Position numbers and translations under genes: made by a program. From the NCBI RefSeq assembly GCF_003626695.1, contig NZ_RBAH01000029.1, positions 43,426-107,425 on the forward strand: DNA of 64,000 bases, written 5' to 3'. Shown one piece after another: positions 43,136-51,569 of the stretch. Numbering within the stretch: the first letter of the stretch is position 1; every line of letters starts with the position of its first letter. Below the pieces are notes generated by a model. The model did not search any database. It was given only the letters and a program-made list of their open reading frames with translations, and was not told the DNA's origin. Source of the DNA: Paenibacillus ginsengarvi. Lineage in GTDB: Bacteria > Bacillota > Bacilli > Paenibacillales > NBRC-103111.

Positions 43136-44293
43136 ATGCGAATATTGATCGTGGACGACAATCCGATGAATGTGATGGTCGTTCGGGAAATGCTGAAGAA
43201 AGCCGGCTACGACCGGATCGGGACGGCCGCGTCGGCGGACGAAATGTTCCGTCTGCTGGGCAATGCGGACATTCCGCCCCAGGCGCCGCTTATCGATCTC
43301 GTCCTGCTCGATATGATGATGCCGGGCATGGACGGTATCGAAGCTTGCCGCATCATGCAGCAAACAGAGCGGCTGCGCGACATTCCCGTCATTATGGTAA
43401 CGGCCGTCGGCGACTCGCTGAAGCTGGCCGAGGCGCTCGACGCCGGAGCGTGCGACTTCGTCACGAAGCCTATCAACCGCATCGAGCTGCTGGCGCGCAT
43501 TCGCGCGGCCTTGCGGCTCAAAGCCGAAAAGGATTGGCACAAGGTGCGGGACCGCAGGCTTCGCGAGGAGCTGGAGCTGGCGCGCCAAGTGCAGGCGGCG
43601 GCGCTCCCTTCGCCGGTCGATGAGCCCGGCTTGTCGATTCGCGGCCTGTACAAACCGGCCGAGCATCTCGCCGGGGACTGGTACGCCTGGTACAAAATCG
43701 ACAGCAACCGCTACGGCATTGCCATTATCGATGCGATGGGTCACGGCATTGCATCGTCGCTTGTTTGCATGTTCGTCGCTTCCGCGCTGAGAGACGCCAT
43801 TCTGACGCAGGTCGATCCGGAATACGTCGTGCGGGAGCTGAATCGCCGAGCGATCCAGCTGCAATTTTCCAATCCGCTCGTTCAGTACTATTTCACCTGT
43901 CTGTACGCCGTGGCGGATATCGCCCGGGGAACGCTCGAATACGTCAATGCCGGGCATCCCCCCGGCCTGCTGACGCGCGGAGACGGCTCCGCCCCGCAAA
44001 AGCTGGACCGGAGTTGCGTCGCCCTCGGCCTGTTCGACGGCATCCAGATCGAGAAGCGGGTACTGGAGCTTCGCGAAGGCGACCGGCTGCTGCTGTACAC
44101 GGACGGCGTTCTCGAATCGCTGGATGCCGCGGACAAGTGGCAGGTCGAGAAACTGCTGGACATCCTGGAGCGGACCGGAGCTTGTCCGGAACAGCTCGAA
44201 AAACTGCTGTTTCAAGAGCCGGAGCCGCATATGCGGCAGGATGACCGCTGTCTCATTATAGCCGAGGTGAAGAAGGAGGCGCTGCCGCGTTGA
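43136..44293 (+). CDS. Receiver-PP2C phosphatase (RsbY-like)
   Basis: 385 residues. Residues 1-125 are a response-regulator receiver: DD at 7-8, phospho-acceptor Asp59 in LVLLDMMMPGMDG, Lys in VTKPINR. Residues about 170-375 are a SpoIIE/RsbU-type PP2C domain with metal Asp residues in AGDWYAW and IIDAMGHGIA, and YTDGV and DDRCLI near the end. It should dephosphorylate RsbV to release sigma-B when phosphorylated by the kinase encoded next; the stop overlaps that gene by 4 bp. The pairing matches RsbY-RsbK of B. cereus. Confidence 0.88.
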   Translation: MRILIVDDNPMNVMVVREMLKKAGYDRIGTAASADEMFRLLGNADIPPQAPLIDLVLLDMMMPGMDGIEACRIMQQTERLRDIPVIMVTAVGDSLKLAEALDAGACDFVTKPINRIELLARIRAALRLKAEKDWHKVRDRRLREELELARQVQAAALPSPVDEPGLSIRGLYKPAEHLAGDWYAWYKIDSNRYGIAIIDAMGHGIASSLVCMFVASALRDAILTQVDPEYVVRELNRRAIQLQFSNPLVQYYFTCLYAVADIARGTLEYVNAGHPPGLLTRGDGSAPQKLDRSCVALGLFDGIQIEKRVLELREGDRLLLYTDGVLESLDAADKWQVEKLLDILERTGACPEQLEKLLFQEPEPHMRQDDRCLIIAEVKKEALPR

Positions 44294-46926
44294 AAATCAA
44301 AACGAAGCTCGTGATGGGCTACGGGCTGCTTGTCGCGCTGCTTATCGTCATAACGACGATCGGCTACGAGCGGATGTCCCGGATGAACGACGCTTTGGCG
44401 CAATTTTACGAAATGCGCTACGCCAAAGTGAAGATTACCTCCAGCATTCACGGCGACGTGAATACGGCGGCACGCGAGATTATGAACGTCCTGCTCGATA
44501 ACGACAGCCTTCCGAATCGGATCGACCCGATCAACCGGTCCGTCGACGCCGTCATTCGGCAGCTCAGCGAATTGCAGAACCGGGTGCAGGAGCCCGGCGA
44601 GCAGCAGTTGGTCGATACGGCCGTCCGCGAGGCGGAGCATTTCCGCGACTATACGAGCGCCGTGCTGACGAAGCTTCAGGAGGGCAAAGCCGCGGAAGCG
44701 CTGGAATACAGCCGCACGGAAGGCAACGTGACGCAAAAAGATTTTCTCGGCAGCCTTGAAAGCTTGTCCCGCTATCACCAGCGTTCGCTGGATGTGGAAA
44801 TGGCCGAAGCGCGCGCGCTGTACCGGCAGTCCGCCAGCATGACCACCGCCTTGTCGGTCGCCGGCACGCTGCTCGGATTGTGCGTCATGCTGTGGGTCAT
44901 CCCGAGCATTACGAAGGGGCTGAACCTGCTCGACAGCATGGCCAAAAAATTCGGCCAAAACCGGCTTCGCTCGCTCATGCGCATCGAGGTCACCTCGAAG
45001 GACGAGCTGGCCGAGCTGGCGCGCGTATTCCGGCAAGTCGCGCTCGATCTGCACGCCAAAAACGAGATGGAAACGAAGTATAACATGGCCAAGGAAGAGC
45101 AGGCCTGGGTAAATACCCACATGGCCCGCATTACCGAGCTGATCGAGGACCTCGGCGCGGTAAGGCAAGTGGCGCAGACGTTCATCAGTGAGTTCGCTCC
45201 CGTACTCGGCGCCCAATACGGAGCCATCTATTTGCGCAGCGAACCGGAGCGGACCGATTCGGTCCGGCTGTACGGCGTCTATGCCGAAGGGGCTGGAGAC
45301 GAGAACGCCTCCTTTGCCAGCTCGTTCCGCCTCGGCGAAGGACTCGTCGGCCAGTGCGCCAAAGACGGCAACATCGTGACGGTGGACGACGTCCCGCCCG
45401 GCTACGTCCGCATCCGCAGCGGCATCGGCGAGGCGCCTCCCACGCAGCTGATCGTATATCCGATCCGGTTCGGCGACGAGGTCGTCGGCGTGATCGAGCT
45501 GGCCGCCGTGAAGCCGTTCTCGTACATCCAGCGCGAGCTGCTGAAGCATCTGATCGAGAAGCTCGGCACCATACTGAACACGATCTACGACCGGATGCGC
45601 GTCGAGCAGCTGCTGAAGGAGTCGCAGGCGCTGGCGGCGGAGATGGAGGAACAGTCGCGCAATCGGCAGCGCGCCAACGAGCTGCTGGAGGAACATACGC
45701 GGCAGCTTCAGCGCTCCGAGGAGCTGCTTCAGAAGCAAAGCCTGCAACTGCTCGAGGCGAAGGAAGCGGCGGAGCTCGCTTCCCGGGCGAAAAGCGAATT
45801 TCTTGCGATTATGAGCCACGAAATCCGTACGCCGATGAACGGTGTCACCGGCATGGCCGATCTGCTGCTCGAATCCGAGCTGAACCCGGAGCAGAAGGAG
45901 TACGCCGCGGTAATCCGCAAAAGTATGGACGCCCTGCTGACAGTCATGAACGATATTCTCGACTTTACGAAGATGGAGTCCGGCAGAATGGAACTGGAGG
46001 AGCAGCCGTTTCTGCTCGAAGCGTGCATCCTTGACGCCGCCGATCTGTTTCGGGCCGAGGCGGCAAAGCGCGGGCTGGAGCTGACAGCCGACATCGCCCC
46101 CGGCATCCCTCCGCTCGTCATCGGCGATCCGACCCGTCTGCGGCAAGTGCTTGCCAACCTGATCGGCAATGCTGTCAAGTTTACGCAGACCGGCGGCGTG
46201 TACGTGCTGGTTCGCGAGGCGGAACGCCCGGAAGCGGCTTCGCTTCCTGCGGGCATGCTTGAGCTGGAATTCGCCGTGAAAGATACCGGCATCGGCATTC
46301 CCGAAGACAAGCGCAATATGCTGTTCCAGCCGTTCTCCCAGCTTGACGCATCCATGTCGCGCAAATATGGCGGCACCGGCCTCGGCCTCGCCATCTGCAA
46401 ATCGCTCGTACAATTAATGGGCGGCTCGATCCGGGTCGTGCCGGGAGACGGACAAGGGGCCATGTTCGTATTCACCATACAAGTCGGGATGCCGGACCCG
46501 GATTGTCCGAACGACGACCCGGCTTATAGCGAGTGCTCGGCTGCGGCACAGGATGCTTCCGCTGCACAGCATTCCGGACAAGCCCTCGTAGCCGGAGTCG
46601 AGTCGTATCGGGCTTGGCTCGCGTCAGCTCAGCTGCGTCAGCTCGGGTACGCCGTGCGTCTCGCATCCGGCGACGAAGCTTTTCCGCTGCAGCCGGACGC
46701 AAATGACAAGCCCTTGGCGCTATATGTGTGTACAGCTGCCTCCCTTCCCGACATGCAGAGCGCGGCCGAAGAGCTGAGCATGGCCGCCACGACCGCGATG
46801 GTTGTGCTTGCCGCCGACTGTGCAGAGAATATGGCTCCTGGCCCGGACAACAACGAACCGTTTGCCGTCCTGTATCCTCCCTTGACATTGCAGGCCTGGA
46901 GAACGGCACTGAACCGTAATGCTTGA
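44290..46926 (+). CDS. Membrane sensor histidine kinase with GAF and degenerate receiver (RsbK-like)
   Basis: 878 residues, TTG start after AAGGAGG. Order: membrane span 1 (about 8-25), extracytoplasmic helical sensor (CHASE3/4HB-like, 26-185), span 2 (about 190-208), HAMP, GAF (about 285-435), coiled coil, HisKA with His510 in SHEIRTPMNG, HATPase (TRLRQVLANLIGNAVKFT; GGTGLGLAIC), and a C-terminal receiver-like domain. That last domain lacks the acidic pair, the phospho-Asp (LYVCTAASLP) and the Lys (LYPPL). It is predicted to phosphorylate the RsbY-like receiver in response to stress. Confidence 0.85.
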   Translation: MKIKTKLVMGYGLLVALLIVITTIGYERMSRMNDALAQFYEMRYAKVKITSSIHGDVNTAAREIMNVLLDNDSLPNRIDPINRSVDAVIRQLSELQNRVQEPGEQQLVDTAVREAEHFRDYTSAVLTKLQEGKAAEALEYSRTEGNVTQKDFLGSLESLSRYHQRSLDVEMAEARALYRQSASMTTALSVAGTLLGLCVMLWVIPSITKGLNLLDSMAKKFGQNRLRSLMRIEVTSKDELAELARVFRQVALDLHAKNEMETKYNMAKEEQAWVNTHMARITELIEDLGAVRQVAQTFISEFAPVLGAQYGAIYLRSEPERTDSVRLYGVYAEGAGDENASFASSFRLGEGLVGQCAKDGNIVTVDDVPPGYVRIRSGIGEAPPTQLIVYPIRFGDEVVGVIELAAVKPFSYIQRELLKHLIEKLGTILNTIYDRMRVEQLLKESQALAAEMEEQSRNRQRANELLEEHTRQLQRSEELLQKQSLQLLEAKEAAELASRAKSEFLAIMSHEIRTPMNGVTGMADLLLESELNPEQKEYAAVIRKSMDALLTVMNDILDFTKMESGRMELEEQPFLLEACILDAADLFRAEAAKRGLELTADIAPGIPPLVIGDPTRLRQVLANLIGNAVKFTQTGGVYVLVREAERPEAASLPAGMLELEFAVKDTGIGIPEDKRNMLFQPFSQLDASMSRKYGGTGLGLAICKSLVQLMGGSIRVVPGDGQGAMFVFTIQVGMPDPDCPNDDPAYSECSAAAQDASAAQHSGQALVAGVESYRAWLASAQLRQLGYAVRLASGDEAFPLQPDANDKPLALYVCTAASLPDMQSAAEELSMAATTAMVVLAADCAENMAPGPDNNEPFAVLYPPLTLQAWRTALNRNA

Positions 46927-46960
46927 GTTATATAATTTTTTTCAAACCATGATTCCGCCT

Positions 46961-46986
46961 GTTTCAAATGCGCCGATTGTGGTTAT
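46961..46986 (+). promoter_or_regulatory. Sigma-B-type promoter of rsbV-rsbW-sigB
   Basis: GTTTCA, 14 bp, GGTTAT, 38 bp before rsbV. It implies positive autoregulation of the operon. Confidence 0.75.
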
Positions 46987-47024
46987 ATGGCAGGTAGACC
47001 CTCTGCAAAGGAGATGATCTGTTT

Positions 47025-47366
47025 ATGCAATCTTCCAAATTTCGCATGCGCACCGACACGAAGGAGGGACAGTGCACCGTGTACATAAACGGTGAGCTTG
47101 ATCTTGAAGCGGCCGCGCAGATGCGCGCCGTCATGGAGCCTCTGGTGGAGCTGTGCGACCGAATCCTCACCTTGAATCTGCAAGATTTGCGATATATAGA
47201 CAGCACGGGGATCGGCATTCTCATCTCGGTGCTCAAAGCCCGCCACGCCCGCGGCGGCCCCTTTACGATCGAGGCGGTACCGGCGCATATCCGAAAGCTG
47301 TTCGACATGACGGGCATTACCCCTTTTTTGAACCTTGCCGGTCCATCGGCCGCACAAGCACAATGA
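47025..47366 (+). CDS. rsbV: Anti-sigma factor antagonist RsbV
   Basis: 113 residues, one STAS domain. The phosphorylated serine is Ser60 in DLRYIDSTGIGIL. Unphosphorylated RsbV binds RsbW and frees sigma-B. GGAG lies before the ATG. First gene of rsbV-rsbW-sigB, separated by 98 bp and its own promoter from the kinase gene. Confidence 0.92.
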   Translation: MQSSKFRMRTDTKEGQCTVYINGELDLEAAAQMRAVMEPLVELCDRILTLNLQDLRYIDSTGIGILISVLKARHARGGPFTIEAVPAHIRKLFDMTGITPFLNLAGPSAAQAQ

Positions 47367-47387
47367 GAAAGGAAAGAGAGTAGCGAG

Positions 47388-47831
47388 ATGAAACCAACTT
47401 ATCCTACTGTAACTCTTCGTGTCCCGGCTGCGGCGGAATATATCGACCTCGTCCGCCTGACGTTATACGGAATCGCCTCGAAGCAAGGATTCCTCTACGA
47501 AGATATCGAAGATATGAAAGTAGCCGTATCCGAAGCGTGCAACAACGCGGTTTTGCATGCCTATGATGTAGCAGGCATGATGGAAATCCGGTTTACGATG
47601 GCGGGAGACGCGCTGACGATTGCCGTCAAAGACGAAGGCAAAAGCTTCGAGGTCTCTCCCGATAAGCAGGCGGTCCCGTCCCTGCACGGCAAAACGATCG
47701 ATCAGATCGAAGCCGGAGGGCTCGGCCTATACTTGATGCAGGCGCTGATGGACGAAGTCGACGTGCTTGGCGGCATCGGTACGGAGGTCGTCATGACGAA
47801 GCGTCTTGCAAGGAATGAGGAAACGGCATGA
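47388..47831 (+). CDS. rsbW: Anti-sigma-B serine kinase RsbW
   Basis: 147 residues. GHKL-fold kinase: N-box SEACNNAVLHAYD, VKDEGKSFE and GGLGLYLMQALMDEVD. It binds sigma-B and phosphorylates RsbV. The last codons overlap the sigB start by 4 bp (ATGA), so translation is coupled. Confidence 0.93.
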   Translation: MKPTYPTVTLRVPAAAEYIDLVRLTLYGIASKQGFLYEDIEDMKVAVSEACNNAVLHAYDVAGMMEIRFTMAGDALTIAVKDEGKSFEVSPDKQAVPSLHGKTIDQIEAGGLGLYLMQALMDEVDVLGGIGTEVVMTKRLARNEETA

Positions 47832-48595
47832 GTACAAACCCGGTATGGCCTTCTCCGAACGATTCCGTCGCCGGTATTATCGAATACCAGCGCAACCCGA
47901 CGGATGACTTGGCGACAGAGCTGATCCGGCAGTACGAACCTATGGTCAAAATGGCTGCAGGCAAAATGGCCCGAAGCCGTCCCGACTTGTACGAAGATTT
48001 GCTCCAGGTGGGCCATATGGCCCTGCTCCGTTTATTCGACCAGTTCGATGCCGGGAAAGGCAGCCCTTTCGAGCCTTACGCAATGAAAAGCATCATCGGG
48101 CATATGAAAAATTTTTTGCGGGACAAGTCCTGGTACATTCAGGTGCCGAGGCGGATCAAGGAAAAAGGCGCTTCGCTCCGCCAGGCGATCGACGAGCTTA
48201 CCGTTCGGCTGGAGCGTTCTCCAAACGTGGAGGAAATCGCCGGCCATCTCGGACTGTCCTACGAGGAGACGATGGAGGTGTTCGCCGGACGGGAGCTGTA
48301 CCATTACGTGTCGCTGGATACTCCGGTGTCGGAGGAGGACTCCGCCTCGACGCTCGGCGACATGATCGGCGCTCCGAACGAGGACTACGACTCCATCGTC
48401 GAACGGATGGATCTGATCGAAGCCATGGACAAGCTGAAGCCGGAGGAGCGTCAGGTGCTCTCTCTCGTATTCGAGCAGGGTTTGTCCCAGCGCGTAATTG
48501 CAGCCGAGCTATCCGTCTCGCAGATGAGCGTATCGCGCATCCTGAAACGGGCGACCGCCAAATTGAAAACGCTGCTGGTAGAGGACGAGCCCTAA
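47828..48595 (+). CDS. sigB: General stress sigma factor B
   Basis: 255 residues of the SigB/SigF group. Region 2 includes LYEDLLQVGHMALLRLFDQF and MKNFLRDKSWYIQVPRRI; region 3 IKEKGASLRQAIDEL; region 4 PEERQVLSLVFEQGLSQRVI and VSQMSVSRILKRA. Order and overlaps with rsbV and rsbW fix the identity. Promoters of matching type lie before rsbV and before flanking stress genes. Confidence 0.94.
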   Translation: MSTNPVWPSPNDSVAGIIEYQRNPTDDLATELIRQYEPMVKMAAGKMARSRPDLYEDLLQVGHMALLRLFDQFDAGKGSPFEPYAMKSIIGHMKNFLRDKSWYIQVPRRIKEKGASLRQAIDELTVRLERSPNVEEIAGHLGLSYEETMEVFAGRELYHYVSLDTPVSEEDSASTLGDMIGAPNEDYDSIVERMDLIEAMDKLKPEERQVLSLVFEQGLSQRVIAAELSVSQMSVSRILKRATAKLKTLLVEDEP

Positions 48596-48688
48596 ACGTC
48601 TTCTCAAGCGCAGCTCAGCCCATAGCACCCAGCCCTAGCGCGCACCGATTCCGATCGGCTGCGCGCTTGCCGTTCGTTTCGGCAGCTT

Positions 48689-48714
48689 GTTTCAAACGCC
48701 GATATAACGTGTAA
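48689..48714 (+). promoter_or_regulatory. Weak sigma-B-type promoter
   Basis: GTTTCA, 14 bp, GTGTAA, 32 bp before the gene at 48747. The -35 and spacing match; the -10 is off by two bases from GGGTAT-like sequences. Confidence 0.5.
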
Positions 48715-48746
48715 TGATAAGTAATCCTCGATAGGCGGTGATCGTT

Positions 48747-49076
48747 ATGGAAATCAAACATCAAATTCGTTGTTCCGGAAGCGACGTATTGGTTTGCGAA
48801 GATGGCCGTTCATATCAGCTTACGATTCAGGCGCTTACGAATCCGCTTGGCTTCGGTCAAGCTCTAGGCACGTTCGATACGCTGGAGGAAGCGATTGAAG
48901 GGGCGGAGCACTTCTGCCTCGTCTACCGAATTGCGAAAGAGCACGGCTACTACTTGAAAAATGACGAGCTCGTCCGGCATGAAGGGAAACCTATAGCCGT
49001 ACAATGGCTGCTCGAAAGGCGCTTCACTGAGCAGGAGTGGTGCGAGCTGATCGCGAGTCGCGCGGCGGCCGTGTAA
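48747..49076 (+). CDS. Small protein of unknown function, possible sigma-B target
   Basis: 109 residues from MEIKHQIRCSG; the AGGCGGTG site favours this ATG over the GTG nine bases earlier. Mixed alpha/beta, soluble, with an N-terminal beta-rich part (SDVLVCEDGRSYQLTIQA) and helical C-terminus. Not recognised. Position right after sigB and the promoter upstream suggest a stress function. Confidence 0.65.
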   Translation: MEIKHQIRCSGSDVLVCEDGRSYQLTIQALTNPLGFGQALGTFDTLEEAIEGAEHFCLVYRIAKEHGYYLKNDELVRHEGKPIAVQWLLERRFTEQEWCELIASRAAAV

Positions 49077-49081
49077 AATCC

Positions 49082-49132
49082 AAAAGCACGCCCTCAGCAT
49101 GGCCGGGAAGGCCAGGCCGAGGGCGTGCTTTT
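49082..49132 (+). terminator. Strong terminator
   Basis: AAAAGCACGCCCTC...GAGGGCGTGCTTTT, 14-bp arms with an inner GGCC hairpin. Confidence 0.9.
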
Positions 49133-49180
49133 CGTTCCCAACAAACGATTTACAAAAAAACGGACGCCGCATAAGCGGCG

Positions 49181-49696
49181 TCAATTTTGGATCGGATCGG
49201 GTATCAATCCTTCCCGCTCCAGCTCCGAATTCGTTTTCATCATCTTCATTTCTTTGCCAAGCCGAACCAGGTCCTCCTCCTCGGGGGCCATTACTCCGTT
49301 CAATGGACGACTCTCCTCCTCTTCCTCCTCCGGGTCTTGACCGGCTGCTGTGTATACGTCCGCTTCCTCTTCCGGCCACCCGCTCAGCGGCACGAGCTCG
49401 TCGCCGCACAGCTCGGCCAGCTTGCGCAGCCCCGCCTCCCGAATCTCGTCCGGCACCGGCTTGCTTCCGTCGATTCCGCCGAAAAACGTAGCGTCATGCG
49501 CAAGCAGCGTGATTCGCTCGGATTCGTCCGAAACGTAAGGAACCCGGAACAGGAAGCTGTCATTTTGCTCGGGTGAAAATAACGACAGTTGAACGAGCTT
49601 GCGCCCTCCTTCTTCCGCCGGGATGAACCCGAGCCGTATGATGGCCCGGGCAAAAAAATCGTTCGGCATCGTCCTGTTCATTCTCCAGCTTTCCAT
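49181..49696 (-). CDS. Hypothetical acidic protein
   Basis: 171 residues, GGAGGAGG before the ATG. The N-terminal two-thirds are an ordinary soluble domain (NDFFARAIIRLGFIPAEE, ERITLLAHDATFFGG); residues about 120-150 form a Glu-rich low-complexity stretch. No recognised family. Same strand as the YtxH gene, in the opposite order, so not an obvious operon. Confidence 0.65.
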   Translation of the reverse strand: MESWRMNRTMPNDFFARAIIRLGFIPAEEGGRKLVQLSLFSPEQNDSFLFRVPYVSDESERITLLAHDATFFGGIDGSKPVPDEIREAGLRKLAELCGDELVPLSGWPEEEADVYTAAGQDPEEEEEESRPLNGVMAPEEEDLVRLGKEMKMMKTNSELEREGLIPDPIQN

Positions 49697-49748
49697 TTTC
49701 GTTCGCCTCCTCCGTTTTTTCCATCGTTACCGCTCATAATGCCCGCGT

Positions 49749-50051
49749 TTACTTGCCTGCCGCCTTATGCGCCATCTCCGCCGCATCGTCCGCGAGCTGA
49801 ACCGCCTTGTCCTTGACTTCCTGCTGAAGCTCCCCGGCTTTGTCGCGCAGATCCCCTGCGAGTTCAGCCGTCTTGTCCCGTACGCTCTGCACCGCATTGG
49901 CGCCTCGCTCCAGAGCGCTATCTGCGTGTTTCCTCAAGCTCTGCCGCAGCTTCTTCCCGGATACGGGGGAGAGCAGCAAAGCCGCCGTAGCGCCTGCCGC
50001 CCCTCCGAGCAATACGCCTTTCCATCCACTTGTTATTTTCATCGCTACCAC
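49749..50051 (-). CDS. YtxH domain stress protein
   Basis: 100 residues. N-terminal membrane anchor with the family motif WKGVLLGGAAGATAALLLSP and SGKKLRQSLRKHAD, followed by a repeated amphipathic helix (AGDLRDKAGELQQEVKDKA). YtxH-type proteins are general-stress proteins in Bacillus. GAGGTGG precedes the ATG. It lies 65 bp after the GlsB gene and may be read from the same sigma-B promoter. Confidence 0.82.
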   Translation of the reverse strand: MVAMKITSGWKGVLLGGAAGATAALLLSPVSGKKLRQSLRKHADSALERGANAVQSVRDKTAELAGDLRDKAGELQQEVKDKAVQLADDAAEMAHKAAGK

Positions 50052-50116
50052 CTCTTATTTTTGGTTTCTTGACCGGTATCGATTATGCAGGCATTTCCGC
50101 CTCGTCGATGCCAAGG

Positions 50117-50371
50117 TTAGACCGACTTCCGCAACGCTTGCGACAACAGCCCCAGCATAAAAACGAACAGGGCGCTGCCGACAATGGCCGGAATGACGGC
50201 AAAGCCGCCGATGACCGGTCCGAAGCTCCCGAACAGGAGCGATCCGAGCCACGCCCCGGCAAAACCGGCGAGCATAGCACCGAAAAATCCGCCGGGCATG
50301 CCGTTTCTCACAAGAGCGCCGCCGATCGATCCGATCAGCACAGCCATCAGAATACTGATTAGCAGTCCCAT
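50117..50371 (-). CDS. GlsB/YeaQ/YmgE-type stress membrane protein
   Basis: 84 residues from MGLLISILMAVLIG, AAGGAGG upstream. Gly-rich with three hydrophobic segments (GSIGGALVRNGMPGGFFGAM is typical). Envelope-stress proteins of this family are widespread. The sigma-B-type promoter at 50415-50440 ends 44 bp before the start. Confidence 0.8.
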   Translation of the reverse strand: MGLLISILMAVLIGSIGGALVRNGMPGGFFGAMLAGFAGAWLGSLLFGSFGPVIGGFAVIPAIVGSALFVFMLGLLSQALRKSV

Positions 50372-50414
50372 CGCGGGTCGCCTCCTTTCTTGGATAGGCC
50401 GCCTTACGGAATAT

Positions 50415-50440
50415 ATACCCTCCGCCGGCCGGCCTGAAAC
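50415..50440 (-). promoter_or_regulatory. Sigma-B-type promoter of the GlsB-like gene
   Basis: On the minus strand GTTTCA, 14 bp, GGGTAT: the best match of the four such promoters in the window. Confidence 0.75.
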
Positions 50441-50452
50441 GGCAGCCATAAC

Positions 50453-50497
50453 AAAAGGACCTCGGGGTCCACCGCAAAGCGGAAGCTGAGGTCCTTT
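50453..50497. terminator. Bidirectional terminator downstream of the IclR gene
   Basis: AAAAGGACCTC...GAGGTCCTTT arms. It separates the IclR gene from the GlsB promoter. Confidence 0.8.
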
Positions 50498-50517
50498 CCC
50501 TGTTTCTAAAGCTTCAA

Positions 50518-51264
50518 TTACTTCATCAGCATTTTGCCCATTCGCCCGGCGGACTCGATCACTAGCGCCGCATGGTCTCTCATGCTCTCCAGCGTAAGCC
50601 GGTTCGACGGTCCCGAGGCGGCCAAAGCCGCAACCAGCTTATGTGACCGGTTGAAAATGGGCGCCGATACCGCGGCCGCTCCGGGCTCTCGCTCCTCCAC
50701 GCTCGTCGCATAGCCGAGCAGCCGGATTTCGTCCAGTTGGCGTATAAACGCCTCCTTCTCCGCAAGGCCGGACCATTCGAGCGTTTCCAGCACTTCCTTC
50801 TGCACATCGGCGCCTGCGAAGGCGATAAGCACCTTGCTCGACGCCCCCACGTTCAGCGGCAGCCGGGCACCGATCGGAGCGACTCTGCGGATCGCCTGAT
50901 TGCTCTGCACCGCCTGGATGCGAATCCGTTCCCCGCCATCCCTGACGTACAAACTGACCGTTTCTCCGATGGCATCCCGCAGCCGCTCCATCTCCGGCTG
51001 GAGCAGGAGACCCAGGTCGTCGTTTTGAGACAAATGGGCCGCAAGCTCCCAGATGCGGAAGCCGAGCCGGTATTTTTCCGTTTCCGCGTTGCGGGTAATG
51101 AAATCTTTGCCCTCGAGCGATGCGAGCAGCCGGTGCACCGTGCTTTTGTGCAGCTTCGTCCTCACGGAAATTTCAGTCAGGCTGAGCTCCGTTTCATCGG
51201 TAAATACGGATAAAATATCAAGCGCCCGTTCGACGGCGCGTACAGTCAGCTTACTATCGTCCAT
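50518..51264 (-). CDS. IclR family transcriptional regulator
   Basis: 248 residues. N-terminal winged HTH (VRAVERALDILSVFTDETEL, VRTKLHKSTVHRLLASLEGK) and a C-terminal effector domain (IGETVSLYVRDGGERIRIQA, LPLNVGASSKVLIAFAG, PGAAAVSAPIFNRSHKLVAA). A perfect palindrome between its promoter and start indicates autoregulation; the near-identical site at acnA suggests that aconitase is a target. Effector unknown, possibly an organic acid. Confidence 0.9.
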   Translation of the reverse strand: MDDSKLTVRAVERALDILSVFTDETELSLTEISVRTKLHKSTVHRLLASLEGKDFITRNAETEKYRLGFRIWELAAHLSQNDDLGLLLQPEMERLRDAIGETVSLYVRDGGERIRIQAVQSNQAIRRVAPIGARLPLNVGASSKVLIAFAGADVQKEVLETLEWSGLAEKEAFIRQLDEIRLLGYATSVEEREPGAAAVSAPIFNRSHKLVAALAASGPSNRLTLESMRDHAALVIESAGRMGKMLMK

Positions 51265-51281
51265 CTTCGTTTCGCCCCAAT

Positions 51282-51300
51282 AGTTTCATTATATGAAACT
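51282..51300 (-). promoter_or_regulatory. IclR autoregulatory operator
   Basis: AGTTTCATATAATGAAACT on the minus strand contains perfect 8-bp arms (AGTTTCAT/ATGAAACT) and sits about 6-24 bp after the predicted transcription start. Confidence 0.7.
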
Positions 51301-51312
51301 CAGTTTTACTCT

Positions 51313-51341
51313 AGTATAGCCATTCTTCGAGCCGACGTAAA
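51313..51341 (-). promoter_or_regulatory. Sigma-A promoter of the IclR gene
   Basis: TTTACG, 17 bp, TATACT on the minus strand, identical hexamers and spacing to the acnA promoter. Confidence 0.6.
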
Positions 51342-51569
51342 GTGCCGCGGGTTGTTTGGAGCAAATCGTTTTTTGCTATTGTTTACCTTTCCCGCAGCTA
51401 TTGACCAAAATACTCCTGTCGCTCTATTATGAATATAAAGGAATCTTACCGGTCCCGTTCTCGTTTTCCCATTGACTGTACAACTTTCATATACAGATAC
51501 AATCGCCGCCCTGTCGATATCCCTTTTCCACAACGTTTCATTACAGCTACGAGATTGGAGGGATCAGCT

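Noticed and set aside
44212..46413. A 733-codon minus-strand open frame opposite the histidine kinase
   Set aside because: Shadow frame of a GC-rich gene; the protein is His/Arg/Ala-rich without domains, and the plus-strand product has clear kinase motifs.
49744..50160. Separate sigma-B promoter for the YtxH gene
   Set aside because: No GTTTCA-N14-GGKTAT match upstream; readthrough from the GlsB promoter is more likely.
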